Assembly: GCA_018466975.1 (NCBI GenBank)
Contig: CM031554.1
Location: 1,240,001-1,304,000, forward strand
Reading direction: 5' to 3'
Length of the DNA stretch: 64,000 nt
Source of the DNA: Sparassis latifolia
Taxonomy: Eukaryota > Basidiomycota > Agaricomycetes > Polyporales > Sparassidaceae
Each line of letters starts with the position of its first letter. Positions within the stretch are counted from its first letter, which is position 1. Positions 9,963 to 20,186 of this stretch are shown here, piece after piece. The position numbers were made by a program, and so were the translations under genes. The notes below the pieces were generated by a model. The model saw nothing but the letters and a program-made list of their open reading frames with translations, was not told where the DNA came from and did no database searches.

Positions 9963-11904
9963 GCGCATTATTACTCCTTACGACGCTGACGCCTTCGAGT
10001 CCATTCTTCGTACACTCGGCCTTCTTCAGCGTTACCCTTTCTTGCCCCGCAAATTACGTTATGGCTTTCCTATTGGTGATTTCGCTCCGCTCCTTCGCAC
10101 GTTCGCTCCTTCCAATCATTCTTCCGGTTCTGAGCACATCGATTTCATTCGCCAGTATATCTCCGAGCAAGTCTCTCTTGGACGCATGACTGGTCCGTAC
10201 TCGCAGGCTCAAGTTGAGCACATCTTGGGCACCTTTTTCGTTTCTTCTCCACTCGCTGTCATTCCAAAGGCTGGTTCGAAAAAATTCCGTCTTGTACAGA
10301 ATTGCTCATATCAGGACGAGTTTGGGGTTTCGGTGAATAGCCAGATCAACTCGGACGACTTCCCCACCAAATGGGGCACTGCAGCTGAGGTCGCAGAAAT
10401 TGTGAGTCCCTTCGTAATATCTTCTTGGTCTTCCCCGGTGTGCGGGAGGGCTTGTAGCCCAGATCACTGCCCGGTGCGCGGGAGATCTCCATTCGCGATT
10501 GTTGCCTGGCTCGCAGGAGGTTGCATTTTACCTTGATCATTGCCCGGTGCACGGGAGGTCACATCGTGAAACCATTGCCCGGTGCGCGGGAGGTTGACAT
10601 CATTCGGTACATGCCCGGTGCGCGGGATACCATTTGATTATTCCCCGTCACTTGTGCGGGTGAACTCCAGAGCATGTCTGCAGCAGACATTGCTAACCCA
10701 CTTGTCAGATCGTCAACGCGCCCTCTGGTGCGCAGGCAGCTTGCCTTGACATCGACTCCGTGTTCCGCAATCTTCCCATCAAACCCGCGCACAAGCCATT
10801 TCTGGTCATTCAATGTGACCCGGGCAACTTCTACATCGACCATGTTCTCCCGTTCGGCGTCTCATCAGGGACCGGAGTGCAGGGCGAGCCGATGGATGCC
10901 ATCGTCGACATCCTGGGGGCACACGACATCGGACCGTCGCGCAAGTGGGTTGACGATTTGATCACATTCCGTTTTCCAGTCGACCAACTTGCCACCTCTG
11001 ATGTCCGCAAGTATGCATATAGTCTGGCGGACATCTTCCGTATCACCGATCCTCTGGGTGTTCCATGGCACCAGACAAAATACTCAGACTACGCTTCATG
11101 TGCAGTTTACAGCGGTTTCCTTTGGGACCTGGACCAGCGGTCGGTCGCCCTACCTGACGAGAAGCGTTCGAAGTATCTAGCGAAGCTCACAGCATTCATC
11201 GCCACCGCTGAACAGGGACGCGTGTCCCAGCGAGATGCTATGTCCATAAATGGCACGCTCTCGCACATCACGTTCGTATACCCGCACGGTCGTGCATTCC
11301 TCACCAATCTTTGCAGCTTTATCGCGTCCTTCTCCAACCCTTATGCGCCGCGGTTCGCGCCACACTCGGTCCTCTCCGACATGAAGTGGTGGTTCTCTGT
11401 CCTGAACGTGCCCAGCATTGCCCGCTCGCATCGCGTGGTCCGCTGCAGGACCTGGGCATCTGGGTTGATGCGTCCTCTTCCTGGGGCATCGGGATCATAG
11501 TCTGTGGCAAATGGAGCGCATGGCACTGGCAGGGTCCGATCAATACTTGGAAGGGCCAAGGGCGCGATATCGGCTGGGCCGAGATGGTGGCGGTCGAGCT
11601 CGCCATCCGCACAGTGGACGCGCTTGGCTACCACGACGCTACCATCCTGGTACGTGGTGACAACAAAGGTGTTGAGGGCGCATTCGCTCGTGGTCGCAGC
11701 CGCAATTTCCAAGTCAACTCTTCCATCCGTCGTGCGGAGGTCATCGCCATGTCATTGAACATTCTCTTTATCGTACGCTACGTAAATACCAAGGACAACT
11801 TGGCGGATCCGGTCTCTCGCGGCGACCCGACCCCCTCGATGTCCCACCGACAACCTCCTTTCCAGCTCCCGGAGGAGCTCGTGTCCTTCCTCGTTAATGT
11901 CTAA
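9922..11904 (+). CDS. Reverse transcriptase-RNase H of the Ngaro element
   Basis: Exon 1 (about 9922-10401) has the RT fingers ('FRLVQNCSYQDEFG'). A 307-bp intron (10402-10708, GTGAGT...TTGTCAG) joins in phase to exon 2, which has the palm: a first catalytic Asp in 'LDIDSVFRNLPIKP', then 'LPFGVSSGTG', then 'KWVDDLITF', the DIRS/Ngaro form of the YxDD box. RNase H follows: Asp in 'LGIWVDAS', Glu in 'GWAEMVAVELA', Asp in 'VRGDNKG', and 'NTKDNLADPVSRG'. RT and RNase H lie in frames offset by one base, with the shift near 11420-11460; this is either a mutation or a frameshift site. The stop overlaps the recombinase start (ATGTCTAA). Confidence 0.8.
10402..10708 (+). repeat. RT intron containing a hairpin repeat array
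   Basis: Within the 307-bp intron the motif GCCCGGTGCGCGGGAGGT, or close variants, recurs about five to seven times at roughly 30-40 bp spacing (about 10435, 10469, 10545, 10576, 10611, plus weaker copies). Each unit can pair CCCG with CGGG as a tiny hairpin. The intron ends with a TGCTAAC-type branch site (10691) and TTGTCAG. Confidence 0.7.
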
Positions 11905-13242
11905 TACAACCTCGTCACCTTCTGCGCCCGCACGTGCGAGCGCGTCGTCCCAGTGTGAGAGGCCGAACACTGTTCAGGCTGGAGCAGCACATGTTGGCCC
12001 TTCGTCGCGAACACTGGCTCGACGAAAACCTAGGCAGCCTCGTTCTGAAAACAAAGTAATTCCTTCTCTTTTTCGTCCTCATGTCCTAGCGCGAGATCGT
12101 CTTGCGCTCTGGACCACGCCTCATGCTGTTCGTTTTCGTGCTTCTCTCTCCGCGCAGACTTCATCTGCAGCTTCAGTACAGCTCTTTAATGTCATGCTAT
12201 CTTCTCTTGATCCCAGTACTCGGAAGAACTACGGCGCCGGGCTGCTACAATTCACGCAATTCTGCGACTGTCTTGCGATCTCGGAAGACCTCCGCATGCC
12301 CGCGGCGGAGCCGCTTTTAGCCGCGTTTGTTGCGCAGTGGAGTGGGAGTGTCGCGCGTTCAACCGTGGATACCTGGATGGCAGGTCTATCTTTCTGGCAT
12401 GCGTTGCACGGTGCCCCGTGGCAAGGTGCGAAGATGCTCAAAGTGACCTGCTCGGCCATTTCGAAGACTGCTCCGGTTTCGAAGGAGAAGTGCGCGCCGG
12501 TCACCGTAGAGCACCTGTATGCGTTGCGCGCCAATCTTGACCTATCCGACTCCTTCGATGCCGCTGTGTATGCGGTGGCATGCATTGCTTTTTGGTGCTG
12601 TCGTCGGTGCGCGCGTGCCATCTGGCCTCCCCTCTTTCCTTCTGCTAACTTCTTTGCAGGCTTGGTGAGCTAGTCATCCCTTCCGCGGGTGCGTTCGACC
12701 CAGTCAAGCACGTCGCGCGCGCGGCGCCCGTTGCCTATCGCACACTATCGGGAGGTACGCAGTATGCTGTCTTCCATGTGCCCTGGACCAAGACGACTAA
12801 GCAACTCGGTGCCGATATCATTGCCACCGAATTCGGCGACCCTAGCTCCGCCGTCGTCACCTTGCGCCATCACCTACGGGCGAACGGCCGCGTGCCCGCG
12901 CATGCTCCCTTCTTCGCATTCAAAACGAGCGACACGGCGGGTTGGGCGCCGATGACCCGCGACTGGTTCCTCAATCGCGCCAATGCGGCCTGGGCAGCAG
13001 CCGGTTTCGAGCACCTCACCGGGCATTGTTTTCGTATCGGCGGCGCGACCGAGCTGTTGCTTCGCGGTACCCATCCGGATGTGGTCGCTACGCAGGGTAG
13101 CTGGAAATCACGCGCTTTTCTCGAGTATTGGCGGAAAATTGAGTCTATATTACCTCTTTTCATCTCACAGTCATTCACTTCCTCTCGTTTGCAACTGGCT
13201 TCCACTGCCATGGACTCTTTCAAGAAGAAGTATTCTCTGTAG
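11897..13242 (+). CDS. Tyrosine recombinase of the Ngaro element
   Basis: Two exons: 11897-12606 and 12660-13242, around a 53-bp intron (GTGCGC...CTGCTAAC...TTTGCAG). The N-terminal part has a SAM-like core-binding region ('LDPSTRKNYGAGLLQF', then 'STVDTWMAGLSFWHAL'). The catalytic domain has the first Arg at the exon junction ('WCCRRLGEL'), the H-x-x-R box in 'GHCFRIGGATELLLRG', a downstream Trp in 'VVATQGSWKS', and the nucleophilic Tyr in 'FLEYWRKIE'. This enzyme would integrate the circular cDNA. The start codon overlaps the RT-RNase H stop. About 430 aa, intact by eye. Confidence 0.85.
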
Positions 13243-13422
13243 TCTACTATACTTGCAACTGTATGTTTGTTTTCGTTGTAATACTTTCCACTGCTGTCGC
13301 ACTGTCTATGTTGTAATGCATGTCACTTTGTTCTCCCGCTCCTTGCTGCGGAACGCTAGCCCTGGGTTGGGGAAGTCGGCGAGCTCACGTTGAGCCACAA
13401 CTGTTGTGGGCTGCGCTCCTTG

Positions 13423-14124
13423 GGTGGTTAGCCGTGTTCTCAACGACTTTCCGCCGCTTCACGCTCGAGTTGGATTCCGCGATTCTCTCCGCTCAGGCTC
13501 CCCTCGCATTTCGCCCCTCCGCTGCCGGTAGGGCTGCTCAATTCTTCTGGTTCATTTCGAGCGGGTTCATTTGGCCTGAGCCTCGAGGCAGGCCGAGAGA
13601 TCCGAGACCATGCCGAGGGATGCCAGGAGATCTGCCAATCTGGAGTGCTCCGGGTTGCTGGTCGCCTCTCAGAATTTAGGCATTTTCTTACGGCTCTATT
13701 ACATCTAAAGAAATGCGATTTCAAAGACTACTTCCTCACAATCTTCTCAGAATAAAGTAGAGACTTTCAAGCAAAATATTCTACTGTCTCTACTGCCCTC
13801 CACCGGCAAGCCGGAGCACTCCAGATCAGTAGATCTCGTGGCAGCCCTCGGCATGGTCTCGGATCTCTCGGCCTGCCTCGAGGCTCAGGCCAAATGAACC
13901 CGCTCGAAATGAACCAGAAGAATTGAGCAGCCCTGGTCGCCCGCTGACTTCTCGGGCCGTCGCAGTCCTGTGAGGCGCCTATTGCAGCCTGTTCCGAGCT
14001 TGAGCCGCCGCCGGAATCCACCTCTCCCCAACCCGCAAGACTAGCACTCTACATTGCACGGCGAACACTATCTTAGTGAGCCGTGCTCCACTCCGTAGCT
14101 CAGCTACCGAGCACTTAGGAAGCG
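13423..14124 (+). repeat. Ngaro B1 repeat, interrupted by a MITE
   Basis: B1 is 107 bp (13423-13529) plus 187 bp (13938-14124), together 294 bp, the same length as B2 (14301-14594). The 107-bp part has several differences from B2, while the 187-bp part appears identical. Confidence 0.85.
13530..13934. mobile_element. 405-bp MITE with 90-bp perfect inverted ends
   Basis: It begins AGGGCTGCTCAATTCTTC and ends with the reverse complement. The first 90 bp match the last 90 bp perfectly in inverted orientation and the similarity extends to about 124 bp. It is flanked by a 3-bp duplication GGT (13527-13529 and 13935-13937); B2 shows the empty site. The interior is A/T-rich and non-coding. A 3-bp duplication fits a PIF/Harbinger or CMC-type mobiliser; the superfamily is not settled. 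Confidence 0.85.
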
Positions 14125-14263
14125 TGGAGTTTGGCTTAGCAGCGAGCTCGCGAGCAGCTAAGTCAAACTAGTGCTTACTAAGCGAGAGGCTGAAGGCGGA
14201 GGAATAGGCGCCGTAAGCGCCAGTCTGTTCCTCCTGCATCTACAGCCTCTCACTCGTTTTCAT
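14125..14263 (+). repeat. Ngaro A2 repeat
   Basis: Second copy of A1 with a 1-bp indel and an A/G change near its end, directly abutting B1. The B1-A2 junction should correspond to the circle junction used by the recombinase. Confidence 0.85.
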
Positions 14264-14300
14264 CCCACCCACCTTCCCCTTGTTGTACAAGCGTCCTAGC

Positions 14301-14594
14301 GGTGGTAAGCCGTGTTCTCAACGTCTTTCCGCCTCTTCACGCTCGAGTTGAATTCCGCGCTCCTCTCCGCTCAAGCTCCCCTCGCATTTCGCCCCTCCGC
14401 TGCCGGTCGCCCGCTGACTTCTCGGGCCGTCGCAGTCCTGTGAGGCGCCTATTGCAGCCTGTTCCGAGCTTGAGCCGCCGCCGGAATCCACCTCTCCCCA
14501 ACCCGCAAGACTAGCACTCTACATTGCACGGCGAACACTATCTTAGTGAGCCGTGCTCCACTCCGTAGCTCAGCTACCGAGCACTTAGGAAGCG
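14301..14594 (+). repeat. Ngaro B2 repeat
   Basis: 294-bp copy of B1 without the MITE. It ends at GCACTTAGGAAGCG, exactly as B1 does before A2, which defines the right end of the element. Confidence 0.85.
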
Positions 14595-14941
14595 GAGCAG
14601 ATTCACATGGATGTCTCATATCTAAATCAGTCAAGGTCCTTGAGTTGGAGTTTCCTTACTGTAAATACCGATGCGCCACTACTTCAGAGATACTCTGTCC
14701 CCCTAGCTTCGAGAATAAAATAAAATAAAGCAGAGAAATGACTCCATGTTTTCATGGGCATTCATTTATACGCTGTGAGTATTCAATAACATTCTCAATT
14801 ACAGACACCGAGCGACCCGCACTTCCCTCGCATTGGACGTCAAATTGCGCCATGACCCAGCTAGCTACTTCTCCTAGTCTTGGCTGTCAGGCCAAACCGT
14901 TCAGTCCCGCAAATCATGTCAAGTAAAACAATCATCACTCA
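14595..14941. other. Intergenic, right flank of Ngaro
   Basis: No ORF or RNA gene recognised. An A-rich AATAAAATAAAATAAAG tract at about 14713 could act as a polyadenylation signal for transcripts leaving the Ngaro element. Confidence 0.4.
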
Positions 14942-16237
14942 CTATCTTCCTGGCCATCTTCTGAGGAGTAGTGCTTTCGCCTCCCGCCCTAGCTCCGTGT
15001 GCCACTCCGGTTCGTTGAAGTCATAGTCCTCGTCGAACACACCACGCTCTTCCCAGAATTCGTCCGGATCGATGTCCTCATATTGCTTGGAGATATCTCC
15101 ACCGAGGAAGTTGACCACGAGGCACATGATAAAGTGACGTCTGAGGTATTGCTCATTCGGGCGCACATTCGGACTGAAGTGGGACAGATCAAGATGGGTA
15201 TGAGGCAACAGGTAAGAGGGTGCCGAGGGAACAAACGACACGATACGGTAATTATCCTAGCATTGCGGATGTATTAGATCTGCGGGAGAAGTGGTAGCAC
15301 ACTTACATCAACATCAATGCCAAATTCATTCTCTTCGAAGCCTTTGGCAAGATCTTCTCTCATTGTCAGTGCATTTGTAACTGAAAGATATTGGGTGATG
15401 TCTTCTTCCATGTCCTGGAGGTGTACCACGAAGTTATTGTATGTAAGATATGACATTGGCTGCCTTCCAGACTCACGAAAGATGCAAGGAATGGAGGATA
15501 GATCCAGCTGATGACCAGAGAAGCTTCATTGGATGGTGTGCCCGTGACGATGCAGCGTTCGCTGTCTCTCACTTTCACTTCTTGCTGAAATGACCCGGAC
15601 ATTTCACCCCACTGTAGGTGGAAGCAGTCAGTAGCAATATGCGGATGGAGTTCTTCGAGATGCACCTCAAGGCCTCCAACATCTGACAGGCTTTTCTTCA
15701 GGAAGGCGAACGATTTCCCTTCTGTTAGGAGAGGCAATTTAGCCAACACAGAGCCATTGAGACCTAACAAGAATGTTAGACACGGCGGACGGACTGAACA
15801 ATTTGCTTCTACGCTCTACGCACCAGGACGGCATATACCTATATCACCCGGAGCCAAGGCCTCGGTCGATGTTTGGTCTATAGAATTGCCCGCAGGACAG
15901 ACGGCGTAGTTAAAAAGCATTGCTCGAGAGAAGGAGATATCAACAGGTCGAAGTTCGAAAATGTCTGCATTCTCAAAATCCGAGGCATATTCGTTGAATA
16001 GGAGTAGGATCCAGCGACGCAGTGTGGCTGCAGAGAGTCGGTGACTTTCATCTAAATGTAGGCCTGGGATGATGGCACAGCCCGTCCAAATGGCAGGTCA
16101 GTCATATTCGACATATAGGTCGGAACATTCTTCGACGCACCACCAACCAGACGATCAGACCACATGAAGAAATTGCGCTGTAGATGGCGGGATTTCTCCG
16201 AGAGCGTGTGTATGGGTTGGTATAAAGACTGGCTCAT
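14942..16237 (-). CDS. HNH-nuclease family protein with a degenerate HNH core
   Basis: Five minus-strand exons can be read: about 16237-16150 (start at 16237 uncertain), about 16060-15839, 15763-15477, 15414-15307 and 15256-14942, with introns bounded by GTATAT, GTGAGT and GTAAGT donors and TAG/CAG acceptors that restore frame. The HNH-like core is in the third exon ('VRDSERCIVTG'). The downstream His normally seen as 'AHIFP' in this basidiomycete family is replaced ('SWIYPPF'), so nuclease activity is doubtful. The last exon ('DNYRIVSFVPSAPSYLLPHT') matches the C-terminal layout of the family. It is divergently arranged with the intact relative at 17139. Confidence 0.6.
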
Positions 16238-17138
16238 GTCAAACTCGGATAGTATGGTGAAGATGATGGTTCCCCAATGGCTCTGTTGACCTTTATAAGT
16301 TAGTGGACAAGGATGTGGCGTAATGCTAATGATTACGGCGTGGGACCACCAGCACGTATTGTTATCTCGACGAACTTGAAAGCGACCATCTGTCGTCGAG
16401 TCTTGTTGTCTGGCCGACCGGTGAGATTTTTCCGAATTCGGGTGGTGGGTCCATGTTTGAGTCGCCGGGTGAAGTTCTTCACTCAGGCTTCTCTTGACAA
16501 CAATTCAAGATTGTTATCTCCTCACGACTAATTTTCACTGCATTTGTCTATCCGGAGCGGTCTCTGAGTACTGATGTGGCTATCATGCTCGATTCGGAGG
16601 TAGTAGCGCCATTATGCAAATAGGCGATTAGTAGTACTAGCTCATCAAACACATCAACCTTTCACTGGCTGTCTCTCAATGATTCTGGACAACCTGCCCA
16701 AGAAGTTGGCAATTGCACCACAACTTGCAAGTCCCTAGTGTCGACGTGTGCTTTATAGCGAGTGCTAAATTTTCAATCATTGTGATCCAGGACAACTTTC
16801 AAGCAGTCGATCAAATTCTGACATCATGCGGTTGCCAGATCGATTCTTCTATACAAGCAGATGTGTTGGAATTCGGGTTGCTACTGCCTACGGAGCATAC
16901 ACAGAGTGCCCACTATCGCCCATCACATCAACAGTTGCTACGCCGGTGAGCTCTTCTCAGCGCTCATTTCTTCAACTCTATTGTTTTCCGCAACGTGCCC
17001 ACTTCCATTGTGGCGAATAGTCCTTACACTCTAAGCTATATAAGAGGTGTGTCGATTGACCCAATCCTCCATCGTTAACTCTTAACTTTACTCTGTTCAA
17101 TACTCGATACTCAATCTCCAATCCCTTATCTCGTCACT
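16238..17138. promoter_or_regulatory. Divergent intergenic region between two HNH-family genes
   Basis: About 900 bp without a convincing gene. A TATA-like CTATATAAGAGG lies at about 17036, roughly 100 bp before the plus-strand gene. A small foldback GTGAAGTTCTTCAC is near 16470. It probably carries both promoters. Confidence 0.4.
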
Positions 17139-18456
17139 ATGGAGTACGACAAGGCAGACTACTTCAACGAGGACCAGAGAGATGTCCACGTCTGGTGCTC
17201 CAAGGTCGGTCTTGGTCGCATGATAAAGCTTGTCGCAGGTGAGTATTAGAGTATTTGAGGATTGGACTACAGCAAGACAACTGATAATTGACAATCGGTC
17301 GTTTTGAAGGGTGCTACACATTCTCAAAATTGAAAGTTAACGTTTTCTATCGGTGGTTGGCCATGATCATTGACCTCACGCAAGGTCCGCAGTTTGGTAA
17401 GCAATTTGGCATCATGGAAATTGCACCTAATTTACTTTGTTCACCCTAGATAAGCTGGTTCTTGTGCCATGCAATGATCCCATGCTGTTCTCCAGAAACA
17501 GTCACCGTGCCTTCTTGCCACCGCCACCTGTAGATCAGCATCTCCCTCAGGATTCCACCGCACTGCTCAACCCGGGTCACTATGCACTCTATAAGTGTAT
17601 GTATATTCCCTACCATCCTTACGGTGATATCCTGACTAATTACCTTGCGTGGAGTATCTGATGAGAAGCTGATTCTCGTGAGCATCGAACTGCAAAAATT
17701 ACTCTGTTCTTCAAAGCGCGAAGAGGGACGAGATCCCTTAAGACCTCTATCCGGTGCAACTCCAAGTCCCAAGAATAACCCAGAACGTCGTGTAAGTGTC
17801 ATAATGGATATTCCGTGGTACATCAGTTCACGATATTGTGCGGATTCACAGAGTAACAAGACACGTAAAACAGTACGATGCCGAGACAAGAGATGTGTTG
17901 TCACCGGCGAAGAAGCTCTTCGACGTAATCGTGGCTATAACTTCACTGGGCTAGAGGTGGCCCATATTTTCCCTCTAGCTTTCACAGGAGACGTGCGCAT
18001 AGAAGTCATTCTGTCAGATATTGTGTTTCTGATAATTCGTCGTCGTTTTGCAGGCTACTGCTATGGCAGCAATGCCACATGATGTGGCAGAACAGTTGAA
18101 AGATTATAAATCTGCAGATAAACCGGAGAATGCAATGCTTCTGAGGGCAGATGTCCACAAGCTGTTTGACAATTATCAGTTCGGCATATGGGTAAGTTTA
18201 ATTTCTCACAGGTGACCTATTACTGACTGGTTCAATCAATTAACAGCCTACAGATGGAACATTGTACCGGTTTGAGAGGTCCGGTGCTCCTGTCATTGGA
18301 CGACTTCCCAGTGACGACGTCTCTCAAGAGTTGGCCGTTCTGAAAGCGCATGGTATATCCAGCCAGTTCTTTATTGAACATTTCCGTGTCTGTCTTTCGT
18401 GGCACGTCAGGGGTCATGGCAGACGCAGAGGCGCCGACGATCTGCTGGAATTGTAG
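17139..18456 (+). CDS. HNH endonuclease domain protein (HNH_2-like)
   Basis: Seven exons read from frame and splice sites: 17139-17238, 17310-17396, 17450-17596, 17655-17791, 17852-17992, 18054-18191 and 18247-18456. The fifth carries the HNH core: 'RCRDKRCVVTGEEALRR' followed by 'AHIFPLAF'. The sixth ends with 'LLRADVHKLFDNYQFGIW', the second half of the motif (Asn/His ligands). The fold fits the HNH_2 family abundant in Agaricomycetes, whose cellular role is unknown. The N-terminus resembles no known domain. The family Cys and His residues are present, so unlike its divergent neighbour it may be active. A fragment of its fifth exon was copied to 18775-18889. Confidence 0.75.
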
Positions 18457-18691
18457 CCGAAATTCATTCCGCACAACTTCACACTAGGCAGATCAAGAGT
18501 CAGTACTTTGAAATCTCAGCTAAATCTACGTTATATGTCGTTTTCAATTCGCTAGTGGATTTCGTGAAATTGGTTGATACAAACATGATGGATACGCAAA
18601 TAATTAAACACCGCCCAACAAACTGCTTGTTACGCAAATAAAGCCATCTCTCCTGCCACGAACACGAACACATCCCAACACTTCTCTCGCC

Positions 18692-19953
18692 TTAGGGAAG
18701 CCTTGGAAGCCTTTTCGGGAGGGACAACATTGCGCACAATAAGCCAAATATCAGGGAGAACCTCATAAAACGATGCCAGAGGGAAAATATGGGGCACTCT
18801 AGCCCGGTGAATTTATAGCCACTATTGCGCCGAAAAGCTTCTTCGCCCGTGACAACATATCTCTTGTCTCGGCATCGTACCGTTTTACGCATCTGCCCGA
18901 GTATACGCTCGCTCGCGCTCGAGGCAGCGGCCTGCACATCGTCGACGTTGAAGTCCGAGTCCGCGCGGCGGTGCCTAGGGCGGTGTTGCACGGTGGACGC
19001 CGCGGGGCTACTAACCGTCTCCTGCGACGCGGGGCGGCGCACCGTCCCGAATCTCAGCCGCTCGAGGATCCCGCTCCGGATAGATTTGTGCCGGGGCATG
19101 TCGTACGGGATCCCGTCATCAGCGTCGTCGTTGCTGAGCATACTGGGTAAGGTCACCTGTTGTCGCAAGGCGACAGGACCATACCCGTGGCCAGAACCAG
19201 CGCCAGAGCCATACTCGTAACCGGAGCCAGAGCCAGAGCCAGACCGAGAGTTAGAACTTACACTAGACGGCTGTCCCCGCGCGACAGGGATGCTGAGGAA
19301 CGGATCATCTTCCACCTCGACGTGCATATACCCCGCCGAAACCGAGTTGGGCTCCGCAGACGGCTGCACAACAGTGTCCGCAGACGAAACACTGCAGTCA
19401 TCGCGATGGCCAGAAGAAGAGAACGCGCGCGCAAGCCAGCTCCCCCGGCCAGTGCTCGCGCCACGAGCGAGCGGCGACTGCTTCGTCACAGGTACTGGCG
19501 AGTACACGCTCGGCGTCCCCCGAGCTCGAGCGTCTCGCGCTCCCGTCCACGGTAGAGCCTACGAGAAAAGAACCACGCTGCAAGCGCACCGAAGGCAGCG
19601 CCGAGCAGCGCAAAGACTGGCGCGAGGTACGCGATATTGAACGGCTTGCGTGGCGCGAGCTTTGCGCACGCCGTACGTGCGGGAGACAGGGCGATGATCG
19701 GGATGAGCGAGGACGGCGCAGAAGCGGTGGTGGAGGCGGACGTGGGCAGCACGGTTTCGGAAGGCGCAGTTAAGGTGAGTGTTTGCGATAAATTGGATGT
19801 GACGGAGCTTGGATTGGTCCCAGCCATAGTCGCCACGCCAGTCGGGTTTGCGAGCACGTTCGCGGTCGAGAGCGTGGTGGTGCTGGCGCCCCAGGAGGGG
19901 CACGGCCACCAGTCGAAGCTCGACGTCATCTTGGGCCAATGTGAGCGCGACAA
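18692..19953 (-). CDS. Single-pass membrane protein, C-terminus replaced by an HNH-exon fragment
   Basis: The minus strand encodes a Ser/Thr-rich region, a hydrophobic segment ('YLAPVFALLGAAFGALAAWF', about 19590-19650), then a long basic and Gly/Ser-rich cytoplasmic tail with Gly-Ser-Gly repeats around 19200-19260. The frame changes near 19507; a possible intron (GTAGGC...CGCCAG, about 19498-19566) restores it. The start is unsettled: ATG near 19929 gives no signal peptide, whereas another ATG at 19987 would give a hydrophobic leader but lies in a different frame. The last roughly 65 codons read through a copied piece of HNH coding sequence (18775-18889), so the native C-terminus seems lost. 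Function unknown. Confidence 0.45.
18775..18889 (-). pseudogene. Captured fragment of an HNH gene exon
   Basis: The reverse complement of this stretch aligns along its length with 17864-17979 (fifth exon of the neighbouring HNH gene), including the codons for 'CRDKR.VVTGEEA' and 'TGLE'. The family Cys is changed to Tyr and a 1-2 nt loss near 'GLE' shifts the frame. It is inverted relative to its source and lies about 0.8 kb away. Confidence 0.8.
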
Positions 19954-20186
19954 CGAGGGGGACGAGGTTTTGGCGGGAGACGGGCATGGGTATGATTTAC
20001 AGTATTATGCGTTGTATGTTATTAGATATATTATGGCTGATCAGGGATCAGGGCGAGAGGAAGATGGTGCCGACGCGGGACTCGACGCAAATCCGGGTGG
20101 CAGTATTTACGTATCGTGAGGTTGACTATCGCATCGCGCTACAACCCGAGAAGATCGAATGCCGGTCATTCAAGCGAAGGTCCCTG

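Larger units (their letters stand above)
8361..14594 (+). mobile_element. Ngaro-type tyrosine-recombinase (DIRS-order) retrotransposon
   Basis: The order is A1 repeat (8361-8498), gag, RT-RNase H, tyrosine recombinase, B1 (13423-14124), A2 (14125-14263), 37-bp spacer, B2 (14301-14594). The split direct repeats A1 / B1-A2-B2 are the signature of Ngaro and PAT-like YR retrotransposons, which integrate through a recombinase-bound circle and leave no target duplication; none is seen here. A1 and A2 differ by one indel and one substitution, and the last 187 bp of B1 and B2 look identical, so the copy is young. One apparent frameshift between RT and RNase H and a MITE in B1 may disable it. Confidence 0.9.

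Noticed and set aside
13320..14021. ORFs on opposite strands sharing an identical roughly 30-residue segment
   Set aside because: They are produced by the perfect inverted ends of the 405-bp MITE and are not genes.
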